Positions 18,109-24,809 are shown, counted from the first letter of the stretch. The stretch: DNA of 64,000 nucleotides from UBA7862 sp050872785 (GCA_050872785.1 JBNMHO010000004.1:20939-84938); one strand, 5' to 3'. The notes: generated from the sequence alone by a model not told the origin. Numbers and translations are program-made.

Positions 18109-19521
18109 TCATTCCACGCAAACAAGTTTTTTAAGCCACAAATAAGTGTTCATGACGGTTGCATATTCCACCCTTTCGCCATGCAAGTTTTCATCAAGGA
18201 CTTTTGGAGAAATACAAACACATTCACACTTCTTAATTTTCTTTTGAAAAATGCCCAACTCGCTTGCAAAGTTTCCCTTCTCGAGTTTTACATCTTCAAA
18301 GCCAACATAGTTTGCTTTAAGTGCTTTGACCAAAGAACATTCCTCATTTGCTTCAAAATGATTGATTGTGGAAACAACACTCAAACTGGCTTCAAACTTG
18401 TCTGACAAAGACTTAAGTTTATTTTCTTTTATGTCCAAGTCCTTCTTGTCACTCGACAACACTTGAAGCGAAAGTTCCCCCTTGTTTGGCTCAAAATCTA
18501 GCACACTTGCACCAACTTCTTGCTCTAAGTCATAAAGTTCAAAAACAAAGTTAATAAACTTTTCTGTATCCTCAAGCACCAAAAAATTATCTGCTTGTCT
18601 TGTGCAAACAATTTTAAGCCCAGCGTAATTATTCTTTTGCAAAATGTATTCGCCAAAAAGTTTGGCTTTGACCTTCAGTTCCTCGCAAAAGGTTGAAAAT
18701 ACACACTCAATTTTGTTTGCGTCAATGTAATTTATTGAGTTAATCATAAACTTATCTTTGCTCAAGAATTTTGCAAGCGAATATAGGGACGAAAAGCTCT
18801 CACTTCCGTCATCGACAATTTTTCTTTGCCAAAAGATGTTTCTCTTGATTTTTGGTTGGCAAGAGATTTTAAGTTTAAAAGTTTTGAAACCTGCGTCCTT
18901 GCTCATAAAAGCTTTATTCATGTTCAGTTTGCAAAAAACTAGCGAACTATCATAATTTGAGGTGAAAATTTTGTCATATTGTCCGCCGTCAAGCGAGATG
19001 AGATTTCTACAATTTATTTTTGAAATATCAAGCATTTTTGCCCCAACAAACTTGCCGTCATCTCGTGGGGTGAAAATAATTTTAAAAGGCACTTTTGCCC
19101 TATTTTCAATAAGATTTAATGCCATTGCAACTTTAGAGAGCGTTGCAAGGCGTGGAGTTGTGTCTTCAAGAACAAGATATTTGGAACTTGAATCTATTGA
19201 CTTCTGTGACAAACTTGATAGGCTCTTTTCGCCGAGATTTAGGACTGAATTTTGTCTGTGTTTTCGCCAGCCAGTGTTTTCAAAAACTTTTGTATTAAGT
19301 CCACGTTCTAGTGAGCAAAGCGGAATAACTATTCCCACTTCGTCAAGGTCGTCTGCAGCAATGTCTTCCTTTTTTGGGCGACAAGTCACAATACAGTTGT
19401 CAAATTGGTCTTGATAAACTTCATGCCCCAGCGACTTTGCCTTGCTAGACACGAAATCAACAAGCGAGTCGTTTGTTAGGTTGTGGATATTTACAAGTTG
19501 TTCCAAAGTGGACAAAATCAT
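18109..19521 (-). CDS. PepD-like (M20C) dipeptidase homologue with degenerate active site
   Basis: 470 residues with the overall plan of aminoacyl-histidine dipeptidase PepD. The block KVAMALNLIENRAKVPFKII matches the region after the metal-bridging Asp. FTPRDDGKFVGA sits where the family has a catalytic DEE followed by VG, and LISLDGGQ sits where it has LDSEE. The C-terminus HGERVEYATVMNTYLWLKKL matches the closing segment. However, the first metal motif (normally HxDMV), the bridging Asp motif and the catalytic Glu pair cannot be found. The protein is therefore probably not an active peptidase of this type; it may bind peptides or act as a scaffold. ATG preceded by GGAGGG; an upstream TTG is less likely. 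Confidence 0.6.
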   Translation of the reverse strand: MILSTLEQLVNIHNLTNDSLVDFVSSKAKSLGHEVYQDQFDNCIVTCRPKKEDIAADDLDEVGIVIPLCSLERGLNTKVFENTGWRKHRQNSVLNLGEKSLSSLSQKSIDSSSKYLVLEDTTPRLATLSKVAMALNLIENRAKVPFKIIFTPRDDGKFVGAKMLDISKINCRNLISLDGGQYDKIFTSNYDSSLVFCKLNMNKAFMSKDAGFKTFKLKISCQPKIKRNIFWQRKIVDDGSESFSSLYSLAKFLSKDKFMINSINYIDANKIECVFSTFCEELKVKAKLFGEYILQKNNYAGLKIVCTRQADNFLVLEDTEKFINFVFELYDLEQEVGASVLDFEPNKGELSLQVLSSDKKDLDIKENKLKSLSDKFEASLSVVSTINHFEANEECSLVKALKANYVGFEDVKLEKGNFASELGIFQKKIKKCECVCISPKVLDENLHGERVEYATVMNTYLWLKKLVCVE

Positions 19522-19542
19522 AATTCCCTCCAAATTTTCTTC

Positions 19543-19571
19543 TATATATATTTTGCAACATTTTGCGTCAA
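19543..19571 (-). promoter_or_regulatory. Promoter of the PepD-like gene
   Basis: Minus-strand TTGACG, 17-base spacer, TATATA, with GGAGG and the ATG following about 20 bases later. Confidence 0.65.
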
Positions 19572-19611
19572 AATGCTAATGATTTTGCATATTTTTTAAA
19601 AAAAATTCCAA

Positions 19612-19639
19612 CAAAAAAAGGACAAGTTTGTCTTGTCCA
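19612..19639 (-). terminator. Terminator of yceD-rpmF
   Basis: Minus-strand GGACAAG, five-base loop, CTTGTCC, then seven T residues, beginning about 20 bases after the rpmF stop codon. Confidence 0.9.
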
Positions 19640-19659
19640 CCGAACAAAAGAAATTGAAA

Positions 19660-19857
19660 TTACTTGCTTTCTTTTTCTTTAGCCTTTTTTGCAACAACTT
19701 CCTTGCCGTCATAATATCCACATTCCGAGCACACAGTGTGAGAGCGGATAACTGCTTTGCAGTGTGGACATTCCACAAGTGTTGGGGCTGTTGCCGTCCA
19801 ATTTGCCTTTCTTTTGTCACGTCTTGATTTGCTAACTTTAACTTTTGGAACTGCCAT
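19660..19857 (-). CDS. rpmF: 50S ribosomal protein bL32
   Basis: 65 residues. The start MAVPKVKVSKSRRDKRKANW is the bL32 signature. The CPHC and CSECG cysteine pairs form the zinc-ribbon version of the protein. It follows yceD after four bases, the usual bacterial pairing. Confidence 0.97.
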   Translation of the reverse strand: MAVPKVKVSKSRRDKRKANWTATAPTLVECPHCKAVIRSHTVCSECGYYDGKEVVAKKAKEKESK

Positions 19858-19861
19858 TTTT

Positions 19862-20371
19862 CTATCTCCTATTTTTTAATTTGTCAAACGGGTTATCAAG
19901 TCTTTCCTCGTCTTGCTGAATTTGCTCACAGTTGCAAGTGTAGTAGTTTTTGTTTTTGCCACAAACTTGGCACAAACCCTTGCAATTTGCCTTGCACAGC
20001 ATTTTGGTTGGAAGACTTAAAAGCAAGTTGTTTGCAACGACCTCATCAATTTCCACAGATGTTCCATTTATAATCGAAAAACTTTCGTCATCATGTAAGT
20101 TATACTGCTCCACAAAAGTTTCTTCAACTGGAAAGTTGAGAGTCAATTCAAACTCCTCGCCGCACTTGTCGCACACACAAAGCAACTGAACAGAGGCGCT
20201 TGCCACAAGATGCAACTGTTCGTCAAGATATTCAAAATATCCCTTGACCACTGCATCTGAAGTGAACTTGTCGCCCTTGCCAGAAACCAACTCCTGCGAC
20301 ATAGGCAATGAAACCTCAAAATCAATTTTTTGTCCCTCTTGACTTTTTGCTTTTAAAATGTTCAACAACAT
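19862..20371 (-). CDS. yceD: YceD family (DUF177) protein
   Basis: A conserved partner of rpmF, linked in the literature to 23S rRNA or ribosome biogenesis. About 169 residues, with paired cysteines CVCDKC in the middle and a C-terminal cluster CKANCKGLCQVCGKN typical of the family. I place the start at the ATG at 20371: the consensus promoter's -10 hexamer occupies 20381-20386, so the ATG 30 bases further upstream would not be transcribed. The transcript start is then only about three bases before the chosen ATG, meaning a leaderless or nearly leaderless mRNA. Confidence 0.85.
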   Translation of the reverse strand: MLLNILKAKSQEGQKIDFEVSLPMSQELVSGKGDKFTSDAVVKGYFEYLDEQLHLVASASVQLLCVCDKCGEEFELTLNFPVEETFVEQYNLHDDESFSIINGTSVEIDEVVANNLLLSLPTKMLCKANCKGLCQVCGKNKNYYTCNCEQIQQDEERLDNPFDKLKNRR

Positions 20372-20380
20372 AGCATGCTT

Positions 20381-20409
20381 ATTATATTGCCTTTTTTGCA
20401 ACTTGTCAA
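20381..20409 (-). promoter_or_regulatory. Consensus promoter of yceD-rpmF
   Basis: Minus-strand TTGACA, 17-base spacer, TATAAT: a perfect sigma-70/sigma-A promoter. The -10 element ends nine bases before the start codon, which decides the yceD start. Confidence 0.85.
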
Positions 20410-20410
20410 T

Positions 20411-20443
20411 GTTTTTGTTTACATTTTATTGTTTTTGTTTACA
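20411..20443. repeat. Direct repeat of 13 bp with 20-bp period upstream of the yceD promoter
   Basis: GTTTTTGTTTACA occurs at 20411-20423 and 20431-20443. On the minus strand these give A-tracts two helical turns apart directly upstream of the -35 element. They could act as an UP-element-like activator or as paired protein-binding sites. Confidence 0.5.
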
Positions 20444-20490
20444 AAATTTTAGTTTAGATATTGAAAAAGTCCCTAAACCCCTAAATGAAT

Positions 20491-20519
20491 TTGACTTTTC
20501 CCCAAAAATATTGTAAAAT
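20491..20519 (+). promoter_or_regulatory. Promoter of tRNA-Leu
   Basis: TTGACT, 17-base spacer, TAAAAT, ten bases before the mature tRNA 5' end. Confidence 0.75.
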
Positions 20520-20528
20520 ATTATATAT

Positions 20529-20613
20529 GTGGATATGGTGAAACTGGTAAACACGCTAGATTCAGGTTCTAGTGAGGCGACTCTTGCAGGTTCAAGTCCT
20601 GTTATCCACACCA
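20529..20613 (+). tRNA. tRNA-Leu (anticodon CAG)
   Basis: An 85-base tRNA with the long variable arm of leucine tRNAs. Acceptor strands GTGGATA and TATCCAC pair fully; the discriminator is A and CCA is encoded. The anticodon stem CTAGA/TCTAG encloses the loop TTCAGGT, giving anticodon CAG (reads CUG). The T-arm GGTTCAAGTCC is standard. Its terminator has served as an integration target. Confidence 0.95.
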
Positions 20614-20619
20614 CCCGTC

Positions 20620-20643
20620 AAAAAGCCCAATCGGGCTTTTTTT
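20620..20643 (+). terminator. Terminator of tRNA-Leu, overlapping the left att repeat
   Basis: AAAAAGCCC, loop AATC, GGGCTTTTTTT. The right half (20629-20643) is repeated exactly at 27642-27656, at the other end of the integrated element. Confidence 0.9.
20629..20643. repeat. Left att-like direct repeat
   Basis: AATCGGGCTTTTTTT, identical to 27642-27656. Serine integrases recombine at short identical cores; here the core lies within the tRNA-Leu terminator. Confidence 0.75.
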
Positions 20644-20670
20644 AAATTAAGTTTACGCTTTTGTTTATGA

Positions 20671-21090
20671 TTATAAAACAACCTCTCTGTTGACAAATAA
20701 AGATATTATAAAACATATTATTGAATAATGAACAAATGTTAAACCAAAGCCAGCAAATATACCCGTAAAAAATCGCCTAATATTTGTTGACTCCATACCC
20801 AAAAATCTTTGAACAGTCCAATCAGCTGCCATTGGAATTAATAATAGCAAACACCACAATATTTTTATCTTTAGAAAAAATACTAACGGAATTGCAATAA
20901 TTTCACCAACAAAAACACCAGTACACCTAGCACAAACTGGGAATTGGTAACCTCTGATAAAAAAACTTCTAGAATACATCTGATGACAACCTAAAAATCT
21001 CCCGATTTTCATAAAGAATAACCATGTTGTTATTTTCCTATCACACTCTCCATTTGTTTCCACAGTTTTCACACACCCAATAATTTTCAT
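20671..21090 (-). CDS. DUF2085 membrane protein
   Basis: 139 residues. The DUF2085 signature is clear: CHQMYSRSFF, then G-Q-PVCARCTGVFVGE, followed by two to three membrane helices (LVFFLKIKILWCLLLLIPMA and a C-terminal helix). The molecular function is unknown; the conserved Cys/His residues suggest metal binding at the membrane. The ATG at 21090 has an AAGGAAG site and overlaps the upstream zinc-ribbon gene by 50 bases. An alternative ATG at 21012 avoids the overlap but has no ribosome-binding site. Both genes are driven by the repressor-controlled promoter at 21309-21336. Confidence 0.75.
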   Translation of the reverse strand: MKIIGCVKTVETNGECDRKITTWLFFMKIGRFLGCHQMYSRSFFIRGYQFPVCARCTGVFVGEIIAIPLVFFLKIKILWCLLLLIPMAADWTVQRFLGMESTNIRRFFTGIFAGFGLTFVHYSIICFIISLFVNREVVL

Positions 21091-21250
21091 TGTTTATCTG
21101 TCTTCCTTTCCCGCAAGCACCACATAGCAAACCTAAAGGACCGAATAATAAAGCTCCCAAACAACCTGTGCCAGCTTTATAATCTTTTCCTTCCGAAGAT
21201 ACTTCATTTATTATCTTACATTTATCACTATTACATTTTGGGCAATTCAC
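21041..21250 (-). CDS. Zinc-ribbon protein with glycine-rich hydrophobic middle
   Basis: 69 residues. Two cysteine pairs (CPKC at the start and CENCGNKW at the end) form a split zinc ribbon around a Gly/Leu-rich hydrophobic stretch (CLGALLFGPLGLLCGACGKG). Such proteins occur widely without known function. Translation starts at GTG with a strong AGGAAGGAG site. First gene of a two-gene unit with the DUF2085 gene. Confidence 0.7.
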   Translation of the reverse strand: MNCPKCNSDKCKIINEVSSEGKDYKAGTGCLGALLFGPLGLLCGACGKGRQINNENYWVCENCGNKWRV

Positions 21251-21308
21251 ATTAAACTCCTTCCTAAACTTAATAAATTTGTTTGTTAATTTTATTTCTT
21301 TAAGAATT

Positions 21309-21364
21309 ATTATACACTATTTTTAGTGTATGTCAAGTATTTTACACTAATTTCGGTGTAAAAT
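21309..21364. promoter_or_regulatory. Divergent regulatory region with two 18-bp operators
   Basis: Minus strand: TTGACA (21331-21336), 16-base spacer, TATAAT (21309-21314), driving the zinc-ribbon/DUF2085 pair. Operator 1, TACACTATTTTTAGTGTA (21313-21330), fills that spacer. Operator 2, TACACTAATTTCGGTGTA (21343-21360), overlaps the TAAAAT (21359-21364) that precedes the repressor gene. Centres are 30 bp apart, about three helical turns. The repressor would shut off both directions. The TAAAAT is seven bases before the repressor ATG, implying a leaderless repressor mRNA. Confidence 0.75.
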
Positions 21365-21370
21365 AAAAAT

Positions 21371-21580
21371 ATGAGAACTTTTGGACAAAATTTGAAAGAA
21401 TTAAGGGTTTTAAGCGGGCTAAATCAAAAGCAATTCGCCACTCTCATGCGTACAACACAACAAAGAGTGAGTGAATGGGAAACAAACAAAATTGAGCCTT
21501 CTTTGTATAACATTCTAAAAATTTTAAAAGTTCTGAATGTCAGTTTTGACGAATTAACAGAAGGAATAAATGTTGAATAA
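21371..21580 (+). CDS. XRE-family repressor (small HTH protein)
   Basis: 69 residues, a lambda Cro/C1-type helix-turn-helix (LKELRVLSGLNQKQFATLMRTTQQRVSEWE), DNA-binding domain only. It probably represses the divergent zinc-ribbon/DUF2085 pair and itself through the two operators just upstream. No Shine-Dalgarno sequence precedes the ATG, consistent with leaderless translation. It belongs to the integrated element. Confidence 0.88.
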   Translation: MRTFGQNLKELRVLSGLNQKQFATLMRTTQQRVSEWETNKIEPSLYNILKILKVLNVSFDELTEGINVE

Positions 21581-21639
21581 TTGATAAAAAATTATTCTTC
21601 CCTAGTAACGCTAACAAAAGCACACAGATTATATAAAAC

Positions 21640-21673
21640 AAAAAAGCCCAAGGTTTAAAACATTTGAAACTAG
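21640..21673 (-). repeat. Inverted copy of the element's right-end motif
   Basis: Read on the minus strand, CTAGTTTCAAA (21663-21673), 13 bases, then GGGCTTTTTT (21640-21649). The element's right end reads CTAGTTTCAAA (27620-27630), about 15 bases, GGGCTTTTTTTT. Order and spacing are nearly the same in opposite orientation. It may be a secondary att site or a remnant of an earlier boundary. Confidence 0.4.
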
Positions 21674-21690
21674 TGTAATTTTATATCAAC

Positions 21691-21727
21691 AAAAAAAGAA
21701 GACGTTCAGAATATGTCTTCTTTTTTA
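21691..21727. terminator. Bidirectional terminator between the XRE and degV genes
   Basis: AAGAAGAC pairs with GTCTTCTT around an 11-base loop, with an A-run before and a T-run after, serving the converging repressor (+) and DegV (-) genes. Confidence 0.85.
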
Positions 21728-21763
21728 CTATATATAACTTGCTATATTTTCACTTGCACTCTT

Positions 21764-22636
21764 TTATAGTTTCCCATTTTTATCAAAAATATGCTTTCCC
21801 CAAAATCCAACAATAACACCATTTTTTTCTGCATAATAACTGCAAAGCCCTCTTGTTGGCATAATTTTTATTTTTGCTTTATGCCAAATTTCTTGTATTT
21901 TTAATTTTAACTTTTCTGCAAAGTTTAAATTATGACAATGTGAAATAACAACCGAATGTGGATATATAACCCTTGTTTCAATATCTTCGACAATTGTTTT
22001 AAGAGCTTGTTTTTCTCCTTTAACCTTTTTTATTACCTTTATAGTTCCCTCATCAGTGGCAATTCCGACACCCCATATACCTAATAGCTTAGCAAGTTTA
22101 CCTATGAATTTAGACATTCTTCCAGCTTTAACTAAATTATCAAATGATGATAATGTAAATGTAATTCTGGATTCATTTAAAAATTCTTTTGCTAAACTTA
22201 TAACTTCATCAAAATTTTTATTTTCTTTTATTAGTTCACATATTTTTTCAACCAACAAAACAATTTCTGGACCTGTGCTTTTAGAATCTATTATCACAAT
22301 ATTTCTATCTGCATATTTGTTTAATATCATATTCTTAGCAATTGTTGCACTATTTAAACTACCAGATAAATTAGCTGAAATTGTAATTAAAATGTAGTTT
22401 CCATCTTCTTCCATTTCTTTATACCAATCATAAGGTGATGGGCAAGCTGTTCCAACTTTATCTTTTGTTTGAGATATATCTTCCAATAAAAGCTTGGTAT
22501 CTATATTTGGATTATCTATGATAGTTTTATTTCCAATATTAAAAGCAAAAGGAACGGTTGTGAATTTTATATTATCTTCTTGTATTTCAAAATCATTCAA
22601 ATCTGAACTACTATCAGTTATTATATGCCATTTCAT
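21764..22636 (-). CDS. DegV family protein (predicted fatty-acid-binding, FakB-like)
   Basis: 290 residues. Family blocks include the start HIITDSSSDLN, TACPSPYDW, the LSGSLNSA loop (binds the acyl carboxylate in DegV/FakB proteins), IIDSKSTGPE and VKAGRMSKFIGKLAKLLG. FakB proteins present fatty acids to the kinase FakA; no fakA is in the window, so the role here is uncertain. It is divergent from a TetR gene, with a palindrome between, and lies in the mobile element, so it is probably accessory and TetR-regulated. Confidence 0.88.
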   Translation of the reverse strand: MKWHIITDSSSDLNDFEIQEDNIKFTTVPFAFNIGNKTIIDNPNIDTKLLLEDISQTKDKVGTACPSPYDWYKEMEEDGNYILITISANLSGSLNSATIAKNMILNKYADRNIVIIDSKSTGPEIVLLVEKICELIKENKNFDEVISLAKEFLNESRITFTLSSFDNLVKAGRMSKFIGKLAKLLGIWGVGIATDEGTIKVIKKVKGEKQALKTIVEDIETRVIYPHSVVISHCHNLNFAEKLKLKIQEIWHKAKIKIMPTRGLCSYYAEKNGVIVGFWGKHIFDKNGKL

Positions 22637-22681
22637 ATTTTATTCTCCTTAATTATTCTTGACTATATAATGTTATTTTTA

Positions 22682-22712
22682 TATACTATATAGTATACAC
22701 AACCATAGTTGT
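22682..22712. promoter_or_regulatory. Palindromic operator candidate between degV and tetR
   Basis: A perfect 16-bp palindrome TATACTATATAGTATA (22682-22697) overlaps the likely -10 of degV (minus-strand TAGACA, 17 bases, TATATA). An ACAAC-CATA-GTTGT inverted repeat follows at 22699-22712. Likely target of the neighbouring TetR protein. Confidence 0.55.
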
Positions 22713-22790
22713 CTAAGCAATAATATTTGCCACCTTATGTCCCACCAATATTTAAAAAGAGTTGGATAAACTAATAATAGGAGAAAAGAT

Positions 22791-23309
22791 ATGAATAAAA
22801 ACGACCTAAGATTTCAAAAAACTGAACAAATTATTAAATCAACTTACAATGATTTAAAAAAGAAATCCTATACCTTAGTGAAAGTTAAAGATTTATGCGA
22901 TAAGGCAATGATAAACAAAACAACATTTTATTCTCATTATGAAACAATGGATTTATTACATAAACAAGTTTGTTTGGATTTTATTTCTGATATGATTAAA
23001 CAATATAAACCAATAGAGAATATTCAAAGCAATATAAAAGATTTTATTTACTCGGTTTATGATTTATTTATGAAAAACCAAACAACAATAGCCAGATTAT
23101 ATGGAGAAGATACTTCATCACTAGTAAATGATGTTGAAAAAGTAATAATGGATTTGGGAATGTTTAAAGATATGGACGAAGATTTAGAACTTATTACTCG
23201 TTTTTGTATAGGTGGAGCTTCAAGATTTTTAGTTTATGAAAAAAAAACAATAAGAATTAGTAAGATGATTCAATTGATTGAAAATATTTTTAAAAGTGGA
23301 AAATTATAA
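22791..23309 (+). CDS. TetR/AcrR family transcriptional regulator
   Basis: 172 residues. The N-terminal helix-turn-helix (TEQIIKSTYNDLKKKSYTLV, then VKDLCDKAMINKTTFYSHYETMDLL) is the TetR signature; the C-terminal helical domain would sense a ligand. An AGGAG site precedes the ATG. Divergent from the DegV gene, which it probably controls, possibly in response to a fatty acid or membrane-active compound; that part is speculative. Confidence 0.88.
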   Translation: MNKNDLRFQKTEQIIKSTYNDLKKKSYTLVKVKDLCDKAMINKTTFYSHYETMDLLHKQVCLDFISDMIKQYKPIENIQSNIKDFIYSVYDLFMKNQTTIARLYGEDTSSLVNDVEKVIMDLGMFKDMDEDLELITRFCIGGASRFLVYEKKTIRISKMIQLIENIFKSGKL

Positions 23310-23322
23310 AATGGCAGTTAGG

Positions 23323-23380
23323 CGTGTGCTTGTCTTGATACAAGTCGGTGTCGCTTCGCTCCACCGAAGACAAGCACACG
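23323..23380. repeat. Long perfect inverted repeat (14-bp stem with nested stem)
   Basis: CGTGTGCTTGTCTT (23323-23336) pairs perfectly with 23367-23380; inside it TCGGTG (23345-23350) pairs with CACCGA (23362-23367). There is no T-run, so a simple terminator is unlikely. It is GC-richer than the rest of the element and starts 14 bases after the TetR gene. Candidate structural or origin sequence. Confidence 0.65.
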
Positions 23381-23418
23381 GACACAAAAACAATTAAACA
23401 AAAAGGCATAGACAAACA

Positions 23419-23486
23419 TTGCCGAGTGAAAAAGAGGTTTGCGCGCAGGCTTTCCGCAAAACCTCTTTTTTTTTACCACTCGGCAA
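23419..23486. repeat. Second nested inverted repeat
   Basis: Outer arms TTGCCGAGTG (23419-23428) and CACTCGGCAA (23477-23486); inner arms AGAGGTTTGCG (23433-23443) and CGCAAAACCTCT (23455-23466) with a one-base bulge, followed by a T-run. The inner hairpin could terminate plus-strand transcripts; the outer arms make a larger cruciform. Confidence 0.65.
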
Positions 23487-23858
23487 ATTGTATTGTAATT
23501 TGTTCTCAAATTTCAATTTTGTTGTTTCAAAGACATTTTTCAAATACATACCTATGAGCAAAGTTAATGCTCTAGTTATTCCAAAATCATTAAAGTATAT
23601 TTTCCTTACTCAATCTCCTTTACTCGCTTTTGGTGTCTTTTGTAGCATAGTTTTCCCCTAAGTCAAGGGAAATAAATATTGTTTTGTGCAATCTACTAGA
23701 TTGAATATTCAGTCTAGTATTTTTTATTGCAAAAATATTTCAATACAATATTTCTTTCTTCTTCCTTGACTTCTTGTATTAGAAATTTAAAGGTTATGTT
23801 TTGTATCCAAACCATGCTCCAACGCCACTTGCCAAAAGGCGGATAAAGGAGAAAATAT
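23487..23858. other. Noncoding stretch with a near-perfect 26-bp palindrome
   Basis: No credible gene. At 23694-23719 TACTAGA and TCTAGTA flank TGAATATTCA, itself palindromic, giving 26 bp symmetric apart from one G-T pair and followed by a T-run. It may be a weak terminator or a protein-binding site. The AAAGGAG site of the next gene lies at the right end. Confidence 0.5.
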
Positions 23859-24488
23859 ATGAACAAAAGAAAAAATGAAATATTAGAAGAAAATGTTGTA
23901 ATTAGTTTAGACAACATTGAAAAAATCTCAAAAGTAATTGCACTAGCAAGTCTAAGAAACTTCGTAAAGTATGCTTACTCTAACTCAAAAAGAATTGAAA
24001 CATTACACAAGCAATTACAAAAAGACATTTATCTTCATAACGAATTGGACACATATTCTGATGCTTACGATTTAGTCCAAGAAGCAAGTTTGTTCCTATT
24101 GAAATTTGTAGGTCAAAGACTTGGAGATACTTGCACATTTATTAAACCTACTGCAAAAGCTCCACAAACAATTTCAATTAGAATGGCTTGTTTTAAGACT
24201 CTTTCTGCATATCTTAGAAAAGAAATGAAGAATGGAAACTCAGAAAACGAAGAATTACTTGAATATATTCCAGCAAAAGATTGTTTTGAAGAAGAAAAAC
24301 CAGATTATACAAAAGTTAACGAAATCATAAAGAAAATTGTAACTAACAAATTGGAAAGTCAAATTTTAGAGTATTACTACAATGGTGTTGAAGTAAAACT
24401 TATTGCCGAATTTTTAGGAGTTAGCACAGACATTGTTTACAAACGCAGAAGAAAATTTAAAGATAGATATTTAGCATATTGCATATAA
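23859..24488 (+). CDS. Sigma-70-like regulator of the mobile element
   Basis: 209 residues. The middle segment DAYDLVQEASLFLLKFVGQRLGD resembles sigma region 2. The C-terminus LESQILEYYYNGVEVKLIAEFLGVSTDIVYKRRRKF resembles region 4 (central part VKLIAEFLGVSTDIVYKRRR). The fit to true sigma factors is partial, so it may be a sigma-like activator of the element's replication and integration genes. AAGGAG precedes the ATG. A good terminator follows. Confidence 0.6.
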   Translation: MNKRKNEILEENVVISLDNIEKISKVIALASLRNFVKYAYSNSKRIETLHKQLQKDIYLHNELDTYSDAYDLVQEASLFLLKFVGQRLGDTCTFIKPTAKAPQTISIRMACFKTLSAYLRKEMKNGNSENEELLEYIPAKDCFEEEKPDYTKVNEIIKKIVTNKLESQILEYYYNGVEVKLIAEFLGVSTDIVYKRRRKFKDRYLAYCI

Positions 24489-24531
24489 CTTAACAAACAG
24501 AGTGTGTAAAAAGCACTCTTTTTTTGTTAAG
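24489..24531 (+). terminator. Terminator of the sigma-like gene
   Basis: Outer arms CTTAACAAA and TTTGTTAAG enclose GAGTG/CACTC followed by seven T residues. Confidence 0.85.
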
Positions 24532-24809
24532 GAATATCAAGTAATAACAAGTTTAGTTTGGGTAAATGCTAAGTAAAGTTGTTTTTTGTATAGGTAAAGT
24601 ACAAGTTAAGTCATTACATTTTGTTAATAACTTGTGCTAAAGTAAAAACGGAAATAAAAAGACAACGCAAAAATGACTAAACCGAGAAGATAGTTTATTG
24701 GTTTGCTTTTAGCCAAAATTAAAAGCCAGTGGTTGCATTTTATGGGCGTAGAAAAGAAAACTTTTCTATGTCCTTTTTAATTCCAAATTTACAAAAAGGA
24801 GTTAAAAAT
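24532..24809. other. Noncoding region upstream of the initiator genes with short repeats
   Basis: Two imperfect direct repeats (24561-24580 and 24593-24611, both starting GGTAAA and ending with AAGT) and an inverted repeat ACAAGTTA/TAACTTGT (24601-24608 and 24628-24635). A hairpin TAGAAAAG/CTTTTCTA (24749-24768) followed by T residues stands just ahead of the next gene and could attenuate it. Possible iteron-like or regulatory region for the initiator. Confidence 0.4.

Noticed and set aside
20426..20614. Minus-strand open frame across the tRNA-Leu region
   Set aside because: It is antisense to a convincing tRNA with promoter and terminator.
23318..23661. Open frames on both strands over the element's cruciforms
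   Set aside because: Their length comes from inverted-repeat symmetry; no ribosome-binding sites and low-complexity products.
24744..24778. A separate terminator ending a gene upstream of the small protein
   Set aside because: The hairpin with T residues has no gene directly before it (the sigma-like gene already has a terminator); kept only as a possible attenuator.
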